Shown: positions 25,258-33,772 of the stretch, in pieces
Layout of the letters: every line of letters begins with the position of its first letter
Numbering within the stretch: the first letter of the stretch is position 1
Origin: Actinomadura barringtoniae
GTDB lineage: Bacteria; Actinomycetota; Actinomycetes; Streptosporangiales; Streptosporangiaceae
Reading direction: 5' to 3'
DNA length: 64,000 nt
Assembly: GCF_017573505.1 (NCBI RefSeq)
Contig: NZ_JAGEOJ010000019.1
Location: 62,001-126,000 of the forward strand
Made by a program: the position numbers and the translations under genes
The notes under the pieces: generated by a model
Seen by the model: only the letters and a program-made list of their open reading frames with translations
Database searches by the model: none
What the model was told of the DNA's origin: nothing

Positions 25258-27926
25258 CGACGCTCTCGTAGCGCCTCGGTGTAAGCCCGCTCGGCCTGGG
25301 CGTCCAGGTTTTCCCACGCTTCGATGGAACGGGCCAGCTCGGAACGGTCGTCGTGGAGGCGTCCGCGCGTACGGGTGAGGCAGGCCGCCGTCCAGGCGTT
25401 CTCCTCGGCGAACGGGGTGACGGCCGCCAGCAGGTCCGCGGCGTCGGGTAGACGCGCGGCCACGGCCAGTTCCGCACCCGCCGCCCGGGCGTACGCCAGG
25501 TACGGATCCAGCGGATCGTCGAGGGCGAAGGCCTGGCGTACGAGGCGGCCGGCGTCGTCGTACCGGCCTTCGTGGAGGGCGAGGCGGGCGTCGACGAAGA
25601 CCGCGACCGGCGCCGTGCCGAGCGTGCCGCCGGCCACCTCTGCGGCGCGGGACCTCCACAGTGCGGCCGCTTCCGGCTCGTCGAGCAGCGCGCACGCCAG
25701 CACCGTCGTGGCGACCGCGGGCAGCATCCAGAGCGGGGCCGGCCGCCCGGCCCGTTCCCACTGGTCCCACATCCGTTCGGCGTACCCGATCGCGTCGCGG
25801 AAGCGGCCGGTCAGCACCAGCGGCTGGACCAGGCGGCTGGCCGTGATGTGGGTGTCGCTCAGCAGGTCGTCCTCGATGCCCGCCCGCGCCGCGTCCATCG
25901 CGCCCGGCAGGTCACCGGCCATGATCGCGTAGATGCAGGCGCGGCCGTAGGTGCTGCAGATCTCCGGCCCGCAGTACGGGTCGTCGCGGTCCATGGACGG
26001 CAGCAGCCGCAGGCGTTCGCCGGTGATGCCGTTGGCCTCGCGCAGCCTTCCGTCGTGCAGCGCCGCGGCCCCGGCGGCGCACAGCGCGGAACTGATGAGA
26101 ACGGGATCCTTGGTCGCCCGGGTCGCGGCGACGGCGGCCGAGGCGAGCTCGTCGTCCGGCGCGCCCTTGTGCGGGCCCGCCAGCCATGCCCGGGCAACGG
26201 CCATGCACGCAGCCACTTCGGCGTCGTCGCCTGGCTGAACGTCGCTTGACCAGGCGACGGCCGCGTCGTCGAGGAGGGCGCACAGGCGTTCGCGCGGAAT
26301 GCCGGTCTCGAACGCCTCGGGGTACCGGCAGGCCGTCTCGACCGCGCGGGCCAGATCGATCGCCCGGCCGCGGCCGTCGCCGGCGCGCCGCGCCTGTTCG
26401 GCGGCCTCCAGCAGCAGCTCGTACACGTGCTGGTTGGAGGTGGTGCTGACGTGCGCGCACCAGGCCCCGGCGCGCAGGTCGCGCGCCGCCGACGCCGCGT
26501 CCGGCGCGACCGCGGCGGCGGTCAGGTGGTGCGCGAACGACTCCAGCAGGTGCCGGCGGGCGAAGGTCAGGTGCGCGAGCGCGCTCGCCAGCCGGTGCGT
26601 GACGTCGCACGGACTGCCCAACCCGTTCAACGCCGCCCGCAGGTCCGCGGCCATGGCGTCGAAGTCCTCCCGCCACGCGGGATCACCGAGCCTGCCCTCG
26701 GCGGCGGACGCCGCGTCGGCGGCCCAGCGAAGGTGATGCGCCCGGGTCTTGTCCTCCTCGCCGGCGGCCGACATCTGGGCCTGCGCGAACGCCCGTACGG
26801 TCTCCAGCAGGCGCCAGCGGCTGACCCGCCCTCGTACGTGTACCACCAGGCTCTTGTCCACCAGCCTGCCGAGCAGGTCCGCGACCTCAGCCCGGTCCCC
26901 GCCGACGGCGGTCGCGGCGTCCAGGTCGAAGGCCCCGACGAACACCCCGAGCCGGCGGAAGAGCTCCTGCTCCTCCTCGTCGAGGAGGTCGTAGCTCCAG
27001 GTCAGCACGGCGCGCAGTGACCGGTGCCGCTCGGCACCGCCCCGCCCGCCCGACAGCAGCCGCAGCGCGTCCTCCAGAGCGGCGAGCAGTCCCGTGGCGC
27101 CCAGCGACGCGCCCCGCGCGGCCGCCAGCTCGATCGCCAGGGGCATGCCGTCCAGCCGTGCGCACAGGTCAGCGACCACCGCCGGCTCCGCCACGAACTC
27201 CGGGTCCGCGGCCAGCGCACGGTCGTGGAACAGCCGTTCGGCGTCCGAGCCCAGGGGCAGCGGGGAGATCGGCACGATGCGTTCACCCGAGAGGCCGAGC
27301 CGTTCCCGGCTGGTCACCAGGACGCGGGTGCCCGGGCAGGCGAGCAGGATCCGTTCGGCGAACGCGGCCGCCTCGTCGATCACGTGCTCGCAGTTGTCCA
27401 GGACGAGCAGCGACCGGCCTGTGCCCAGGCGCGCCGCGACCGCCTCGTCCAGCGGCTGGTGGGAGCCCTCGGTGACCCCGAGCGTCGTCGCGACCGCGCG
27501 GGCCACGAACCCGTCGCGTACCGGCACCAGGTCAACGAATCCGCCGCCGGAGGGGAACAGCGCGGCGGCGTGATCGGCGGCCACGCAGGCCAGCCGGGTC
27601 TTGCCCACGCCGCCCGGACCGAGCAGGGTCACCAGGCGGGCCTCCTCGAGCGCGGCCAGCACGGCGGCACGTTCGGCCTCGCGGCCCACGAACGTCGAGC
27701 AGGACACCGGCAGGCCGACGACACGGCCCGGCTCGCCCTCCCCGGCGCGGGCCAGTTCCGCCAGCGCCCACCGGTCGCCCAGGCCGTACTTGCGCAGCAG
27801 CGAGGACACGTGGCTCTCCACGGTGCGCACGGATATGTGCATCCGGTTCGCGATCTGCGCGTTGGACAGCCGCGCGCCCAGCGCGGCCAGCACCTCGGCC
27901 TCCCGCTCAGATATCCGTTCGGCCAC
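25254..27926 (-). CDS. Large ATPase regulator with N-terminal LuxR-type HTH
   Basis: 890 residues. A LuxR/GerE HTH is at the N-terminus (SEREAEVLAALGARLSNAQIANRM, about 4-60) instead of the C-terminus. An AfsR/NB-ARC-like NTPase follows, with Walker A GPGGVGKTRL (about 100-109), Walker B SLLVLDNCEHV, sensor LVTSRERLG and GMPLAIELAAARG. The remaining 500 residues are Ala-rich helical TPR-like repeats. GTG 27926 follows GGGGG closely and excludes a His-rich extension to 27974. It is a signal-transducing ATPase activator; it is divergent from the leader-ORF/VOC/PPOX genes, which it may control. Confidence 0.88.
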   Translation of the reverse strand: MAERISEREAEVLAALGARLSNAQIANRMHISVRTVESHVSSLLRKYGLGDRWALAELARAGEGEPGRVVGLPVSCSTFVGREAERAAVLAALEEARLVTLLGPGGVGKTRLACVAADHAAALFPSGGGFVDLVPVRDGFVARAVATTLGVTEGSHQPLDEAVAARLGTGRSLLVLDNCEHVIDEAAAFAERILLACPGTRVLVTSRERLGLSGERIVPISPLPLGSDAERLFHDRALAADPEFVAEPAVVADLCARLDGMPLAIELAAARGASLGATGLLAALEDALRLLSGGRGGAERHRSLRAVLTWSYDLLDEEEQELFRRLGVFVGAFDLDAATAVGGDRAEVADLLGRLVDKSLVVHVRGRVSRWRLLETVRAFAQAQMSAAGEEDKTRAHHLRWAADAASAAEGRLGDPAWREDFDAMAADLRAALNGLGSPCDVTHRLASALAHLTFARRHLLESFAHHLTAAAVAPDAASAARDLRAGAWCAHVSTTSNQHVYELLLEAAEQARRAGDGRGRAIDLARAVETACRYPEAFETGIPRERLCALLDDAAVAWSSDVQPGDDAEVAACMAVARAWLAGPHKGAPDDELASAAVAATRATKDPVLISSALCAAGAAALHDGRLREANGITGERLRLLPSMDRDDPYCGPEICSTYGRACIYAIMAGDLPGAMDAARAGIEDDLLSDTHITASRLVQPLVLTGRFRDAIGYAERMWDQWERAGRPAPLWMLPAVATTVLACALLDEPEAAALWRSRAAEVAGGTLGTAPVAVFVDARLALHEGRYDDAGRLVRQAFALDDPLDPYLAYARAAGAELAVAARLPDAADLLAAVTPFAEENAWTAACLTRTRGRLHDDRSELARSIEAWENLDAQAERAYTEALRERR

Positions 27927-28036
27927 CGAGCCCCCTTTTCCGTGGTGGCATCCGTGGTGCTCTGCGGTCGGCACGGATGCCCGCGGACCCCCTCAGGGCG
28001 GACGCTGGAAGCACGCCCGACCAGGGGGGAGACGCC

Positions 28037-28141
28037 ATGAACACCCTAGCCATGCGCCCCGCCGCCGAACGGGACGAACTGATCAACGCGGTCCGCGCGG
28101 CGGTCGCCCGCGACCTCGAAACAGCAGGAGAACAATCATGA
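28037..28141 (+). CDS. 34-residue leader ORF
   Basis: MNTLAMRPAAERDELINAVR followed by AAVARDLETAGEQS. It has a good ribosome site (GGGGAGACGCC-ATG), and its stop overlaps the ATG of the VOC gene (ATGA), so it is probably translated and coupled. The sequence is helical and charged with no recognised family. It could be a small protein or a device for translational coupling of the VOC gene. Confidence 0.5.
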   Translation: MNTLAMRPAAERDELINAVRAAVARDLETAGEQS

Positions 28142-28578
28142 CGCTTCAGCGGATGGACAACGTCGGGATCATGGTCGAGGACCTCGACGCCGTGATCGCG
28201 TTCTTCGTGGAACTCGGCATGGAGCTGGAGGGCAAGGCCGTGGTCGAGGGGCCGTGGGCGGCAAGCCTGGTCGGCCTCGACGACCAGCGCGTCGACGTGG
28301 CGATGCTGCGGATCCCGGGCGGCCCCGGGCGGATCGAGCTGGCCAAGTACCACGAGCCGAAGGCGATCAGAGGCGTGCCGGACGACGCCCCGGTCAACAC
28401 GCTGGGCATCCGCCGCATCATGTTCGCGGTCGACGACATCGACGACGCCATCACCCGCCTGGTCGCCCATGGCGCCCAGCTGATCGGCGAGGTGGTGCAG
28501 TACGAGGACAGCTACCGGCTCTGCTACCTCCGGGGCCCCGAGGGCATCGTCGTCGCCATGGCCGAGGAACTCGGCTGA
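28138..28578 (+). CDS. VOC-family (glyoxalase/bleomycin-resistance-like) protein
   Basis: 146 residues, two beta-alpha-beta-beta-beta halves. The beginning (MDNVGIMVEDLDAVIAFFVELGMELEGKA) and end (CYLRGPEGIVVAMAEELG, with metal-ligand Glu) are typical of the vicinal-oxygen-chelate superfamily. AGGAG precedes the ATG. A short-lived substrate or antibiotic-binding role is possible; no specific reaction can be named. Confidence 0.88.
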   Translation: MTLQRMDNVGIMVEDLDAVIAFFVELGMELEGKAVVEGPWAASLVGLDDQRVDVAMLRIPGGPGRIELAKYHEPKAIRGVPDDAPVNTLGIRRIMFAVDDIDDAITRLVAHGAQLIGEVVQYEDSYRLCYLRGPEGIVVAMAEELG

Positions 28579-28622
28579 CCTGCGATCGACCAGAGACCGG
28601 ACCCGCAACGGAAGGAACGACC

Positions 28623-29123
28623 ATGCAACCGAGTGAGATCACCGAGGTCCTGAGCCGGCCGTACAGCCAGGAGCTCCTGGCCCGCGACATCACTCGCCTG
28701 GCGTACGTGGCCAAGGACGGCACGCCCCGCACCATCCCGATCGCGTTCACCTGGAATGGCACGGAGATCGTCATGTCCACGGCGAAGAACGCGCCCAAAC
28801 TTCAGGCCTTGAGTGCCAATCCGATGGTTGCCCTGACGATCGACACCGAGGTGCACCCGCCCAAGATCCTGCTCATCCGTGGCAGGGCCGAGCTGGATTA
28901 CGTCGACGGCATTCCGGACGAGTATCTCCAGGAGACCAGTAGTTATGAGATGACGCCTGAGCAGCGGGTCGAGTGGGAGGCGGGGGTGCGTTCGCTCTAC
29001 TACGACGGCATGGTCCGGATCGTGGTGACCCCGACCTGGGCGAAGCTGATCGACTTCGAGACGACGCTGCCGAGTGCGGTCGAGGAACTGATGCGGCGGC
29101 AGGAAGAACGCCGGCGCTCCTGA
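28623..29123 (+). CDS. Pyridoxamine 5'-phosphate oxidase-family (split-barrel) protein
   Basis: 166 residues. The split-barrel flavin fold is recognisable from ARDITRLAYVAKDGTPRTIPIAFTWNG and APKLQALSANPMVALTID. Actinobacterial members bind FMN, F420 or haem instead of PNP. AAGGA precedes the ATG. It follows the VOC gene by 44 bases and is probably co-transcribed. Reaction unknown. Confidence 0.85.
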   Translation: MQPSEITEVLSRPYSQELLARDITRLAYVAKDGTPRTIPIAFTWNGTEIVMSTAKNAPKLQALSANPMVALTIDTEVHPPKILLIRGRAELDYVDGIPDEYLQETSSYEMTPEQRVEWEAGVRSLYYDGMVRIVVTPTWAKLIDFETTLPSAVEELMRRQEERRRS

Positions 29124-29180
29124 TTTCGATGGTCGAGGCCGTCGATGCGGCTCGGGGCGGGGACCGGCGATGATCTGGGC

Positions 29181-30053
29181 ATGGACGTTCGGCAGCTGGA
29201 GTACTTCCTCGCGATCGTGGACGAGGGCGGGTTCGGGCGGGCGGCGGCGGTGCTGTACGTGTCGCAGCCGGCGCTTTCCCAGGCCGTCCAGGCCCTGGAG
29301 CGCGACCTCGGGAGCGCGCTGTTCCACCGGATCGGGCGGCGGGCGGTGCTCACGGAGGCGGGCCGGGCGCTGATCGAGCCCGCGCGTGCGGCGGTGCGCA
29401 GCCTGCGGACCGCACGCGACCGGGTCGCCGCCGTCACGGAACTGCGGACGGGATGCCTGGACATCGCGGCGATGCCCTCCCAGGCGGTCGAGCCGCTGAC
29501 CACGATGATCCGCGCGTTCAGCAGCCGGTATCCGGACGTGTCGGTGGCCATCAAGGCCGCGTTCACCGCCCGCGACGTGGTCGAGCTGGTGCGGACCGGC
29601 GCCGCCGAGCTGGGGCTGCTCGCCACCTCGGGGCCTCTGCCCGAACGTGAGGTGACCTGCCATCCGGCGGGCAGGCAGCGCTTCGTGCTGGTCACCGCGC
29701 CGGACGGCCCGTTCGCCGGGAAGAACGCGGTGGACTGCGCCGAGCTGGCCGGGCACAGGCTGATCGTCGGGCAGCGGGGCACGGGGATGCGCGCCTACGT
29801 CGACGGGCTGCGCGAGCGCGGCATCGAGTTCGGCATCGCGGCCGAGACCGAGCACCGGGTGTCGATCCTGCCCCTGGTCCTGGCGGGGGTCGGGGTCGCG
29901 GTGGTGACCGAGTCCTGGCGGGACATCGCCGAACGGGCGGGGGCGCGCGTGCTGTCGATCGAGCCGGAGAGCAGCCTGGAGATCGCGCTGGTGAGCCGTC
30001 GCGACGAGCTCTCACCCGCCGCAGGGGAGTTCCTCGCACACGCCATCGGCTGA
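29181..30053 (+). CDS. LysR-family transcriptional regulator of the dehydrogenase/DctA genes
   Basis: 290 residues from MDVRQLEYFLAIVDEGGFGRAAA; the HTH (VSQPALSQAVQALERDLG) and a C-terminal LysR effector domain are clear. ATG 29181 is the family-typical start; an ATG at 29145 adds 12 nonconserved residues. It is followed by a perfect LysR-type palindrome and then by genes for a tartrate/D-malate dehydrogenase-like enzyme and a dicarboxylate symporter, so it is the likely activator of dicarboxylate use. Confidence 0.9.
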   Translation: MDVRQLEYFLAIVDEGGFGRAAAVLYVSQPALSQAVQALERDLGSALFHRIGRRAVLTEAGRALIEPARAAVRSLRTARDRVAAVTELRTGCLDIAAMPSQAVEPLTTMIRAFSSRYPDVSVAIKAAFTARDVVELVRTGAAELGLLATSGPLPEREVTCHPAGRQRFVLVTAPDGPFAGKNAVDCAELAGHRLIVGQRGTGMRAYVDGLRERGIEFGIAAETEHRVSILPLVLAGVGVAVVTESWRDIAERAGARVLSIEPESSLEIALVSRRDELSPAAGEFLAHAIG

Positions 30054-30072
30054 GCCGGCCCACTTGGCCGCC

Positions 30073-30101
30073 GCGCCTGATAAGGAGCGCTTATCAGGCG
30101 C
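30073..30101. promoter_or_regulatory. Perfect LysR-type operator palindrome
   Basis: Arms GCGCCTGATAAG (30073-30084) and CTTATCAGGCGC (30090-30101) are perfect 12-bp reverse complements around five bases. The core ATAAG-N5-CTTAT contains the T-N11-A signature of LysR boxes. It lies 20 bases after the lysR stop and 53 bases before the dehydrogenase ATG. As RNA it could also fold as a terminator of lysR. Confidence 0.65.
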
Positions 30102-30153
30102 ATCCACACTGCGTCTTGGACGCTCAGGTGGTCGCGTTGCTGCAATCGGACGC

Positions 30154-31203
30154 ATGACGAACCACCACATCGCGCTGATCCCCGGCGACGGTATCGGCGC
30201 CGAGGTGCTCCCTCCGGCGCTGCAGGTCCTCGAAGCGGTCGGCCGCCGCCACGGCTTCGGCCTCACCTGCACCTTGTACGACTGGTCCTGCGCGCGTTAC
30301 CTGCGCGAAGGCGCGATGATGCCGGAGGACGGCCTCGACCGGCTCCGGGACAAGGACGCCATCCTGCTCGGCGCGGTCGGCTACCCCGGCGTGCCCGACC
30401 ACGTCTCGCTGTGGGGGCTGCTGATCCCGATCCGCCGCGGTTTCCGGCAGTACGTCAACCTGCGGCCGATCCGCGTGTTCGACGGTCTCGACAGCCCCCT
30501 CCGCGCGGCGGGCGAGGTCGACCTCGTCGTCGTCCGGGAGAACGTGGAGGGCGAGTACAGCGAGATCGGGGGGCGCCTCAACCGCGGCTTCCCCGACGAG
30601 TTCGCCGTTCAGGAGGCGGTGTTCACCCGGGCCGGGGTCACGCGCGTCCTGGACTACGCCTTCGACCTGGCCGCACGGCGCGGCGGGCGCCTGACCTCGG
30701 CGACCAAGTCCAACGGCATCGTGCACACGCTCCCGTTCTGGGACGAGCTGGTGGCCGAACGAGGTGCGGCGCATCCCGCGGTGACCTGGGACCAGGAGCA
30801 CATCGACGCGCTCGCGGCCAAGTTCGTCCTGGACCCGGCCCGCTTCGACGTGGTGGTGGGGTCCAACCTGTTCGGCGACATCCTCAGCGACCTGGCCGCC
30901 GCCGTCGCCGGGTCGATCGGCATCGCTCCGTCCGCCAACCTCAACCCCGAACGCGCGTTCCCCTCGATGTTCGAGCCGGTCCACGGCTCGGCCCCCGACA
31001 TCGCCGGACGCGGTATCGCCGACCCGCTGGGCGCGATCTGGTCGGCCGCGATGATGCTCGACCACCTCGGCCACCCGGAGGCGGCGCGGGACGTGACGGA
31101 CGCGATCGCCGCCGTTCTGGCCAAGACCGACGTGCGCACGCCCGACCTGGGCGGCACCGCGACGACCGCCGAGTTCACCGACAGGCTCCTCCAGATCCTC
31201 TGA
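30154..31203 (+). CDS. Tartrate/D-malate dehydrogenase-like (isopropylmalate dehydrogenase family)
   Basis: 349 residues. The beta-decarboxylating dehydrogenase pattern is complete: IPGDGIGAEV at the N-terminus, ILLGAVGYP, the Arg/substrate segment VNLRPIRVFDG, VVRENVEGEYSEIGG, TKSNGI (catalytic Lys), and NLFGDILSDLAAAVAGSIGIAPSAN (metal Asp residues). VRENVEGEYSEIGG favours the tartrate dehydrogenase/D-malate dehydrogenase (DmlA) group over LeuB. It would oxidise and decarboxylate D-malate or tartrate to pyruvate or related acids with NAD. The DctA symporter directly downstream supports a dicarboxylate substrate. Confidence 0.85.
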   Translation: MTNHHIALIPGDGIGAEVLPPALQVLEAVGRRHGFGLTCTLYDWSCARYLREGAMMPEDGLDRLRDKDAILLGAVGYPGVPDHVSLWGLLIPIRRGFRQYVNLRPIRVFDGLDSPLRAAGEVDLVVVRENVEGEYSEIGGRLNRGFPDEFAVQEAVFTRAGVTRVLDYAFDLAARRGGRLTSATKSNGIVHTLPFWDELVAERGAAHPAVTWDQEHIDALAAKFVLDPARFDVVVGSNLFGDILSDLAAAVAGSIGIAPSANLNPERAFPSMFEPVHGSAPDIAGRGIADPLGAIWSAAMMLDHLGHPEAARDVTDAIAAVLAKTDVRTPDLGGTATTAEFTDRLLQIL

Positions 31204-31252
31204 GTCCCCGCTCCGTCTGAGCCCCGGCTCCGTCCCCCCTCAGGAGCAAGTC

Positions 31253-32602
31253 ATGGCAGCACCGGCGTCCCCGCTCACCGCTCGACGTTCCAAGCCCTGG
31301 TACGGGCAGCTGTACTTCTGGGTCATCGCCGCCATCACGGCGGGCGTTCTCACCGGCTGGCTGTGGCCGTCGGCCGGAGTGGCGCTGGAGCCCGTCGGCA
31401 CCACCTTCGTCTCCGCCATCAAGATGCTCATCACCCCGATCGTGTTCCTGACGATCGTGGCTGGCATCGGCGGCGTCGACAGCCTCGCCCGCGTCGGGCG
31501 GATCGGGCTGAAATCACTGATCTACTTCCAGGCCGGAACCCTCGCCGCGCTGATCCTCGGACTGGTCGCGATCAACGTCTTCCGCCCCGGCGACGGCGTC
31601 CACGCCCGCCCGGACCAGCTGCACCTGGCGGGCGACGCGGCCACCTATGTCAAGGAGGGCCAGGACCAGAGCTGGTGGCACCTGCTCACCGACATCGTGC
31701 CCTCCAGCGCCGTGGGCGCCTTCGCCGAGGGCGACATCCTCCAGGTCATCTTCATCTCGGTGCTGTTCGGCATCGCCCTGAAAGCCGTCGGCGAAGCAGG
31801 CCGTCCCATCGCCCGCGGCATCGACCGGCTGACCGCCGTCGTCTTCAAGATCCTGCAGTACGTCATGCGGGCCGCCCCCATCGGAGCGTTCGGCGCGATG
31901 GCCTACACGATCGGCAAGTACGGGATCTCCACGCTCGCCAGCCTCGGCCAGCTCATCGGCCTGTTCTACGGAACCTCGGTCTTCTTCGTCGTAGTAGTCC
32001 TGGGCGGCGTCACCGCCCTGCTCCGCATCAACATCTTCCGGCTCCTGCGCTATCTGCGCGAAGAGTTCCTCATCGTCCTGGGCACCTCATCCTCGGAGAG
32101 CGTGCTGCCCCAACTCATGGCCAAGTTGGAAGGCCTGGGCGTACGCCGCGAGATCGTCGGCCTGACCGTCCCGACCGGCTACTCGTTCAACCTGGACGGC
32201 AGCTCCATCTACCTCTCCCTGGCGGCCGTCTACATAGCCCAGGCAACCGACACACCCCTCAGCCTCGGACAGCAGCTGGGCCTCCTGGCCGTCATGATCC
32301 TGGCGTCCAAGGGCTCGGGCGGCGTCACCGGCGCAGGCTTCATAGCCCTGGCCGCCGCCCTCTCCGCCATGGACACCGTCCCCGCCGCCGGCATCATGCT
32401 GATCTTCGGCATCGACAAGTTCATGTCCGAGTGCCGCGCCCTCACCAACCTCGCCGGCAACAGCGTCGCCACCCTCGTAGTGGCCCGCTGGGAACGAGCC
32501 CTGGACGTGCCCCGCGTCAACCGAGTCCTCCACACCGGCCACCCCGACCCCGAAACCCCGACCTCGACCGAGGCCGAAGACGAGGCACTCACGGTGGTGT
32601 AG
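31253..32602 (+). CDS. dctA: C4-dicarboxylate:cation symporter (DctA family)
   Basis: 449 residues, a DAACS-family transporter. It has the serine-rich hairpin motif (VLGTSSSESVLPQL), the GYSFNLDGSSIYLSLAAVYIAQA segment and the C-terminal DKFMSECRALTNLAGNSVATLVVARWE that define DctA/GltP. It imports succinate, malate, fumarate or similar acids with protons or sodium. A clean AGGAG is six bases before the ATG, 49 bases after the dehydrogenase stop. It probably supplies the substrate for that enzyme. Confidence 0.92.
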   Translation: MAAPASPLTARRSKPWYGQLYFWVIAAITAGVLTGWLWPSAGVALEPVGTTFVSAIKMLITPIVFLTIVAGIGGVDSLARVGRIGLKSLIYFQAGTLAALILGLVAINVFRPGDGVHARPDQLHLAGDAATYVKEGQDQSWWHLLTDIVPSSAVGAFAEGDILQVIFISVLFGIALKAVGEAGRPIARGIDRLTAVVFKILQYVMRAAPIGAFGAMAYTIGKYGISTLASLGQLIGLFYGTSVFFVVVVLGGVTALLRINIFRLLRYLREEFLIVLGTSSSESVLPQLMAKLEGLGVRREIVGLTVPTGYSFNLDGSSIYLSLAAVYIAQATDTPLSLGQQLGLLAVMILASKGSGGVTGAGFIALAAALSAMDTVPAAGIMLIFGIDKFMSECRALTNLAGNSVATLVVARWERALDVPRVNRVLHTGHPDPETPTSTEAEDEALTVV

Positions 32603-32871
32603 ATCTCCGCCGGTCGCACCCATCGATCAGCCCTGACGACCCACGACCATCAAGCCGGCCGGTGCGGCCTACCTGCGCGGATCGCGATCTCAGCGGCGTG
32701 AAGCTCGGCGGTCGCGGTTCGAGGGGACGGAGTGCTCGTTCACGGATCGACCCGCCGCGTGTGGGGTGAGCCGGTGGGCGGTCTGTACGAACTCGCGGAG
32801 CCTGGCGGTGTCGTCGGGCGGCCGGTACGGCCGACGCCGCAGTCCTGCCACGGATTGGTCTGGATGTTTAC

Positions 32872-32883
32872 TAGACCAGTCTG
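32872..32883. promoter_or_regulatory. TetR-type operator before MBL hydrolase
   Basis: TAGACCAGTCTG is a near-perfect palindrome (TAGAC/GTCTG) directly upstream of the MBL-hydrolase start, with flanks CTAGAC...GTCTGTAG. Sites with the core TAGAC-x-x-GTCTA are the kind I recall for LmrA/YxaF-type TetR repressors, and the gene after the hydrolase encodes such a protein. The rest of 32603-32896 shows no gene. Confidence 0.55.
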
Positions 32884-32896
32884 TAGATTTGCGTCC

Positions 32897-33772
32897 ATGC
32901 GCATCCATCATCTGAACTGTGGGACCACCAGGCCGCTGGGCGGGCGCCTGGTCAGCGGGGCGGCACGGCCGCTGGTGTTCGCTCGGCAGGTGTGCCACTG
33001 CCTGCTGATCGAGACCGACGACGGCCTCGTTCTGGTCGACACGGGGTTCGGGCTCGCCGACACCGCTCATCCCGAGAGGCTGAGCCGACGGTTCCGCTTC
33101 TACTCGCGGCCGGTGCTGGACGCTGAGGAGACGGCGGCCCGTCAGGTCGTACGGCTCGGGTACTCGGTCGACGACGTGCGGCATATCGTGCTCACCCACC
33201 TGGACGTCGACCACGCGGGTGGGCTGGGTGACTTTCCGGACGCCAAGGTGCACCTGTCCGCCGCCGAGCTCGACGCCGCACGCCGTCCGCTCACCGCGCA
33301 GGAACGTTTCCGCTACCACGCCGCGCAATGGGCACACGGCCCGAAATGGGTGCCGCACCCCACGGCCGGAGACAGCTGGTTCGGGTTCTCGGCCGTACGG
33401 GACCTGCCCGGCCTCCCGCCCTCGATCCTGCTCATCCCGCTGGCCGGGCACACCCGCGGGCACGTCGGCGTCGTCATCGACGCCGGTGGCGAGGGCCACG
33501 ACGGATCACGGCGCTGGCTCGTGCACGCGGGCGACGCCTACTTCAACCACGGCCAGATGGAACGTGAACCCTCCTCGCCACCGTTCCTCACGCTGTTCCA
33601 GTCGCTGCTGCAGGCGGACCGGACCACCCGCGTTCACAACCTGGCCCGGCTGAACGAACTGGCGCTCAGCGGCGAGGCGGACGTCTTCTGCGCCCACGAC
33701 AAGTTCGAGCTGGACCGCGCTCGGGGTGCGAACGAAGCGGGCTCGTTCGCGCGATCCGGCGCCGAAGCATGA
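32897..33772 (+). CDS. MBL-fold metallo-hydrolase
   Basis: 291 residues. The metal motif THLDVDHAGG (HxHxDH variant with the first His as THL, about 99-108) plus later His (GHTRGHVG) and Asp (HAGDAYFN) ligands define the metallo-beta-lactamase fold. ATG 32897 has no Shine-Dalgarno; with TAGATT at 32884-32889 as a possible -10 box, the transcript may be leaderless. It is coupled to the next tetR gene through an ATGA overlap and should be controlled by it. Substrate unknown; quorum-signal lactones or other esters are typical options. Confidence 0.87.
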   Translation: MRIHHLNCGTTRPLGGRLVSGAARPLVFARQVCHCLLIETDDGLVLVDTGFGLADTAHPERLSRRFRFYSRPVLDAEETAARQVVRLGYSVDDVRHIVLTHLDVDHAGGLGDFPDAKVHLSAAELDAARRPLTAQERFRYHAAQWAHGPKWVPHPTAGDSWFGFSAVRDLPGLPPSILLIPLAGHTRGHVGVVIDAGGEGHDGSRRWLVHAGDAYFNHGQMEREPSSPPFLTLFQSLLQADRTTRVHNLARLNELALSGEADVFCAHDKFELDRARGANEAGSFARSGAEA

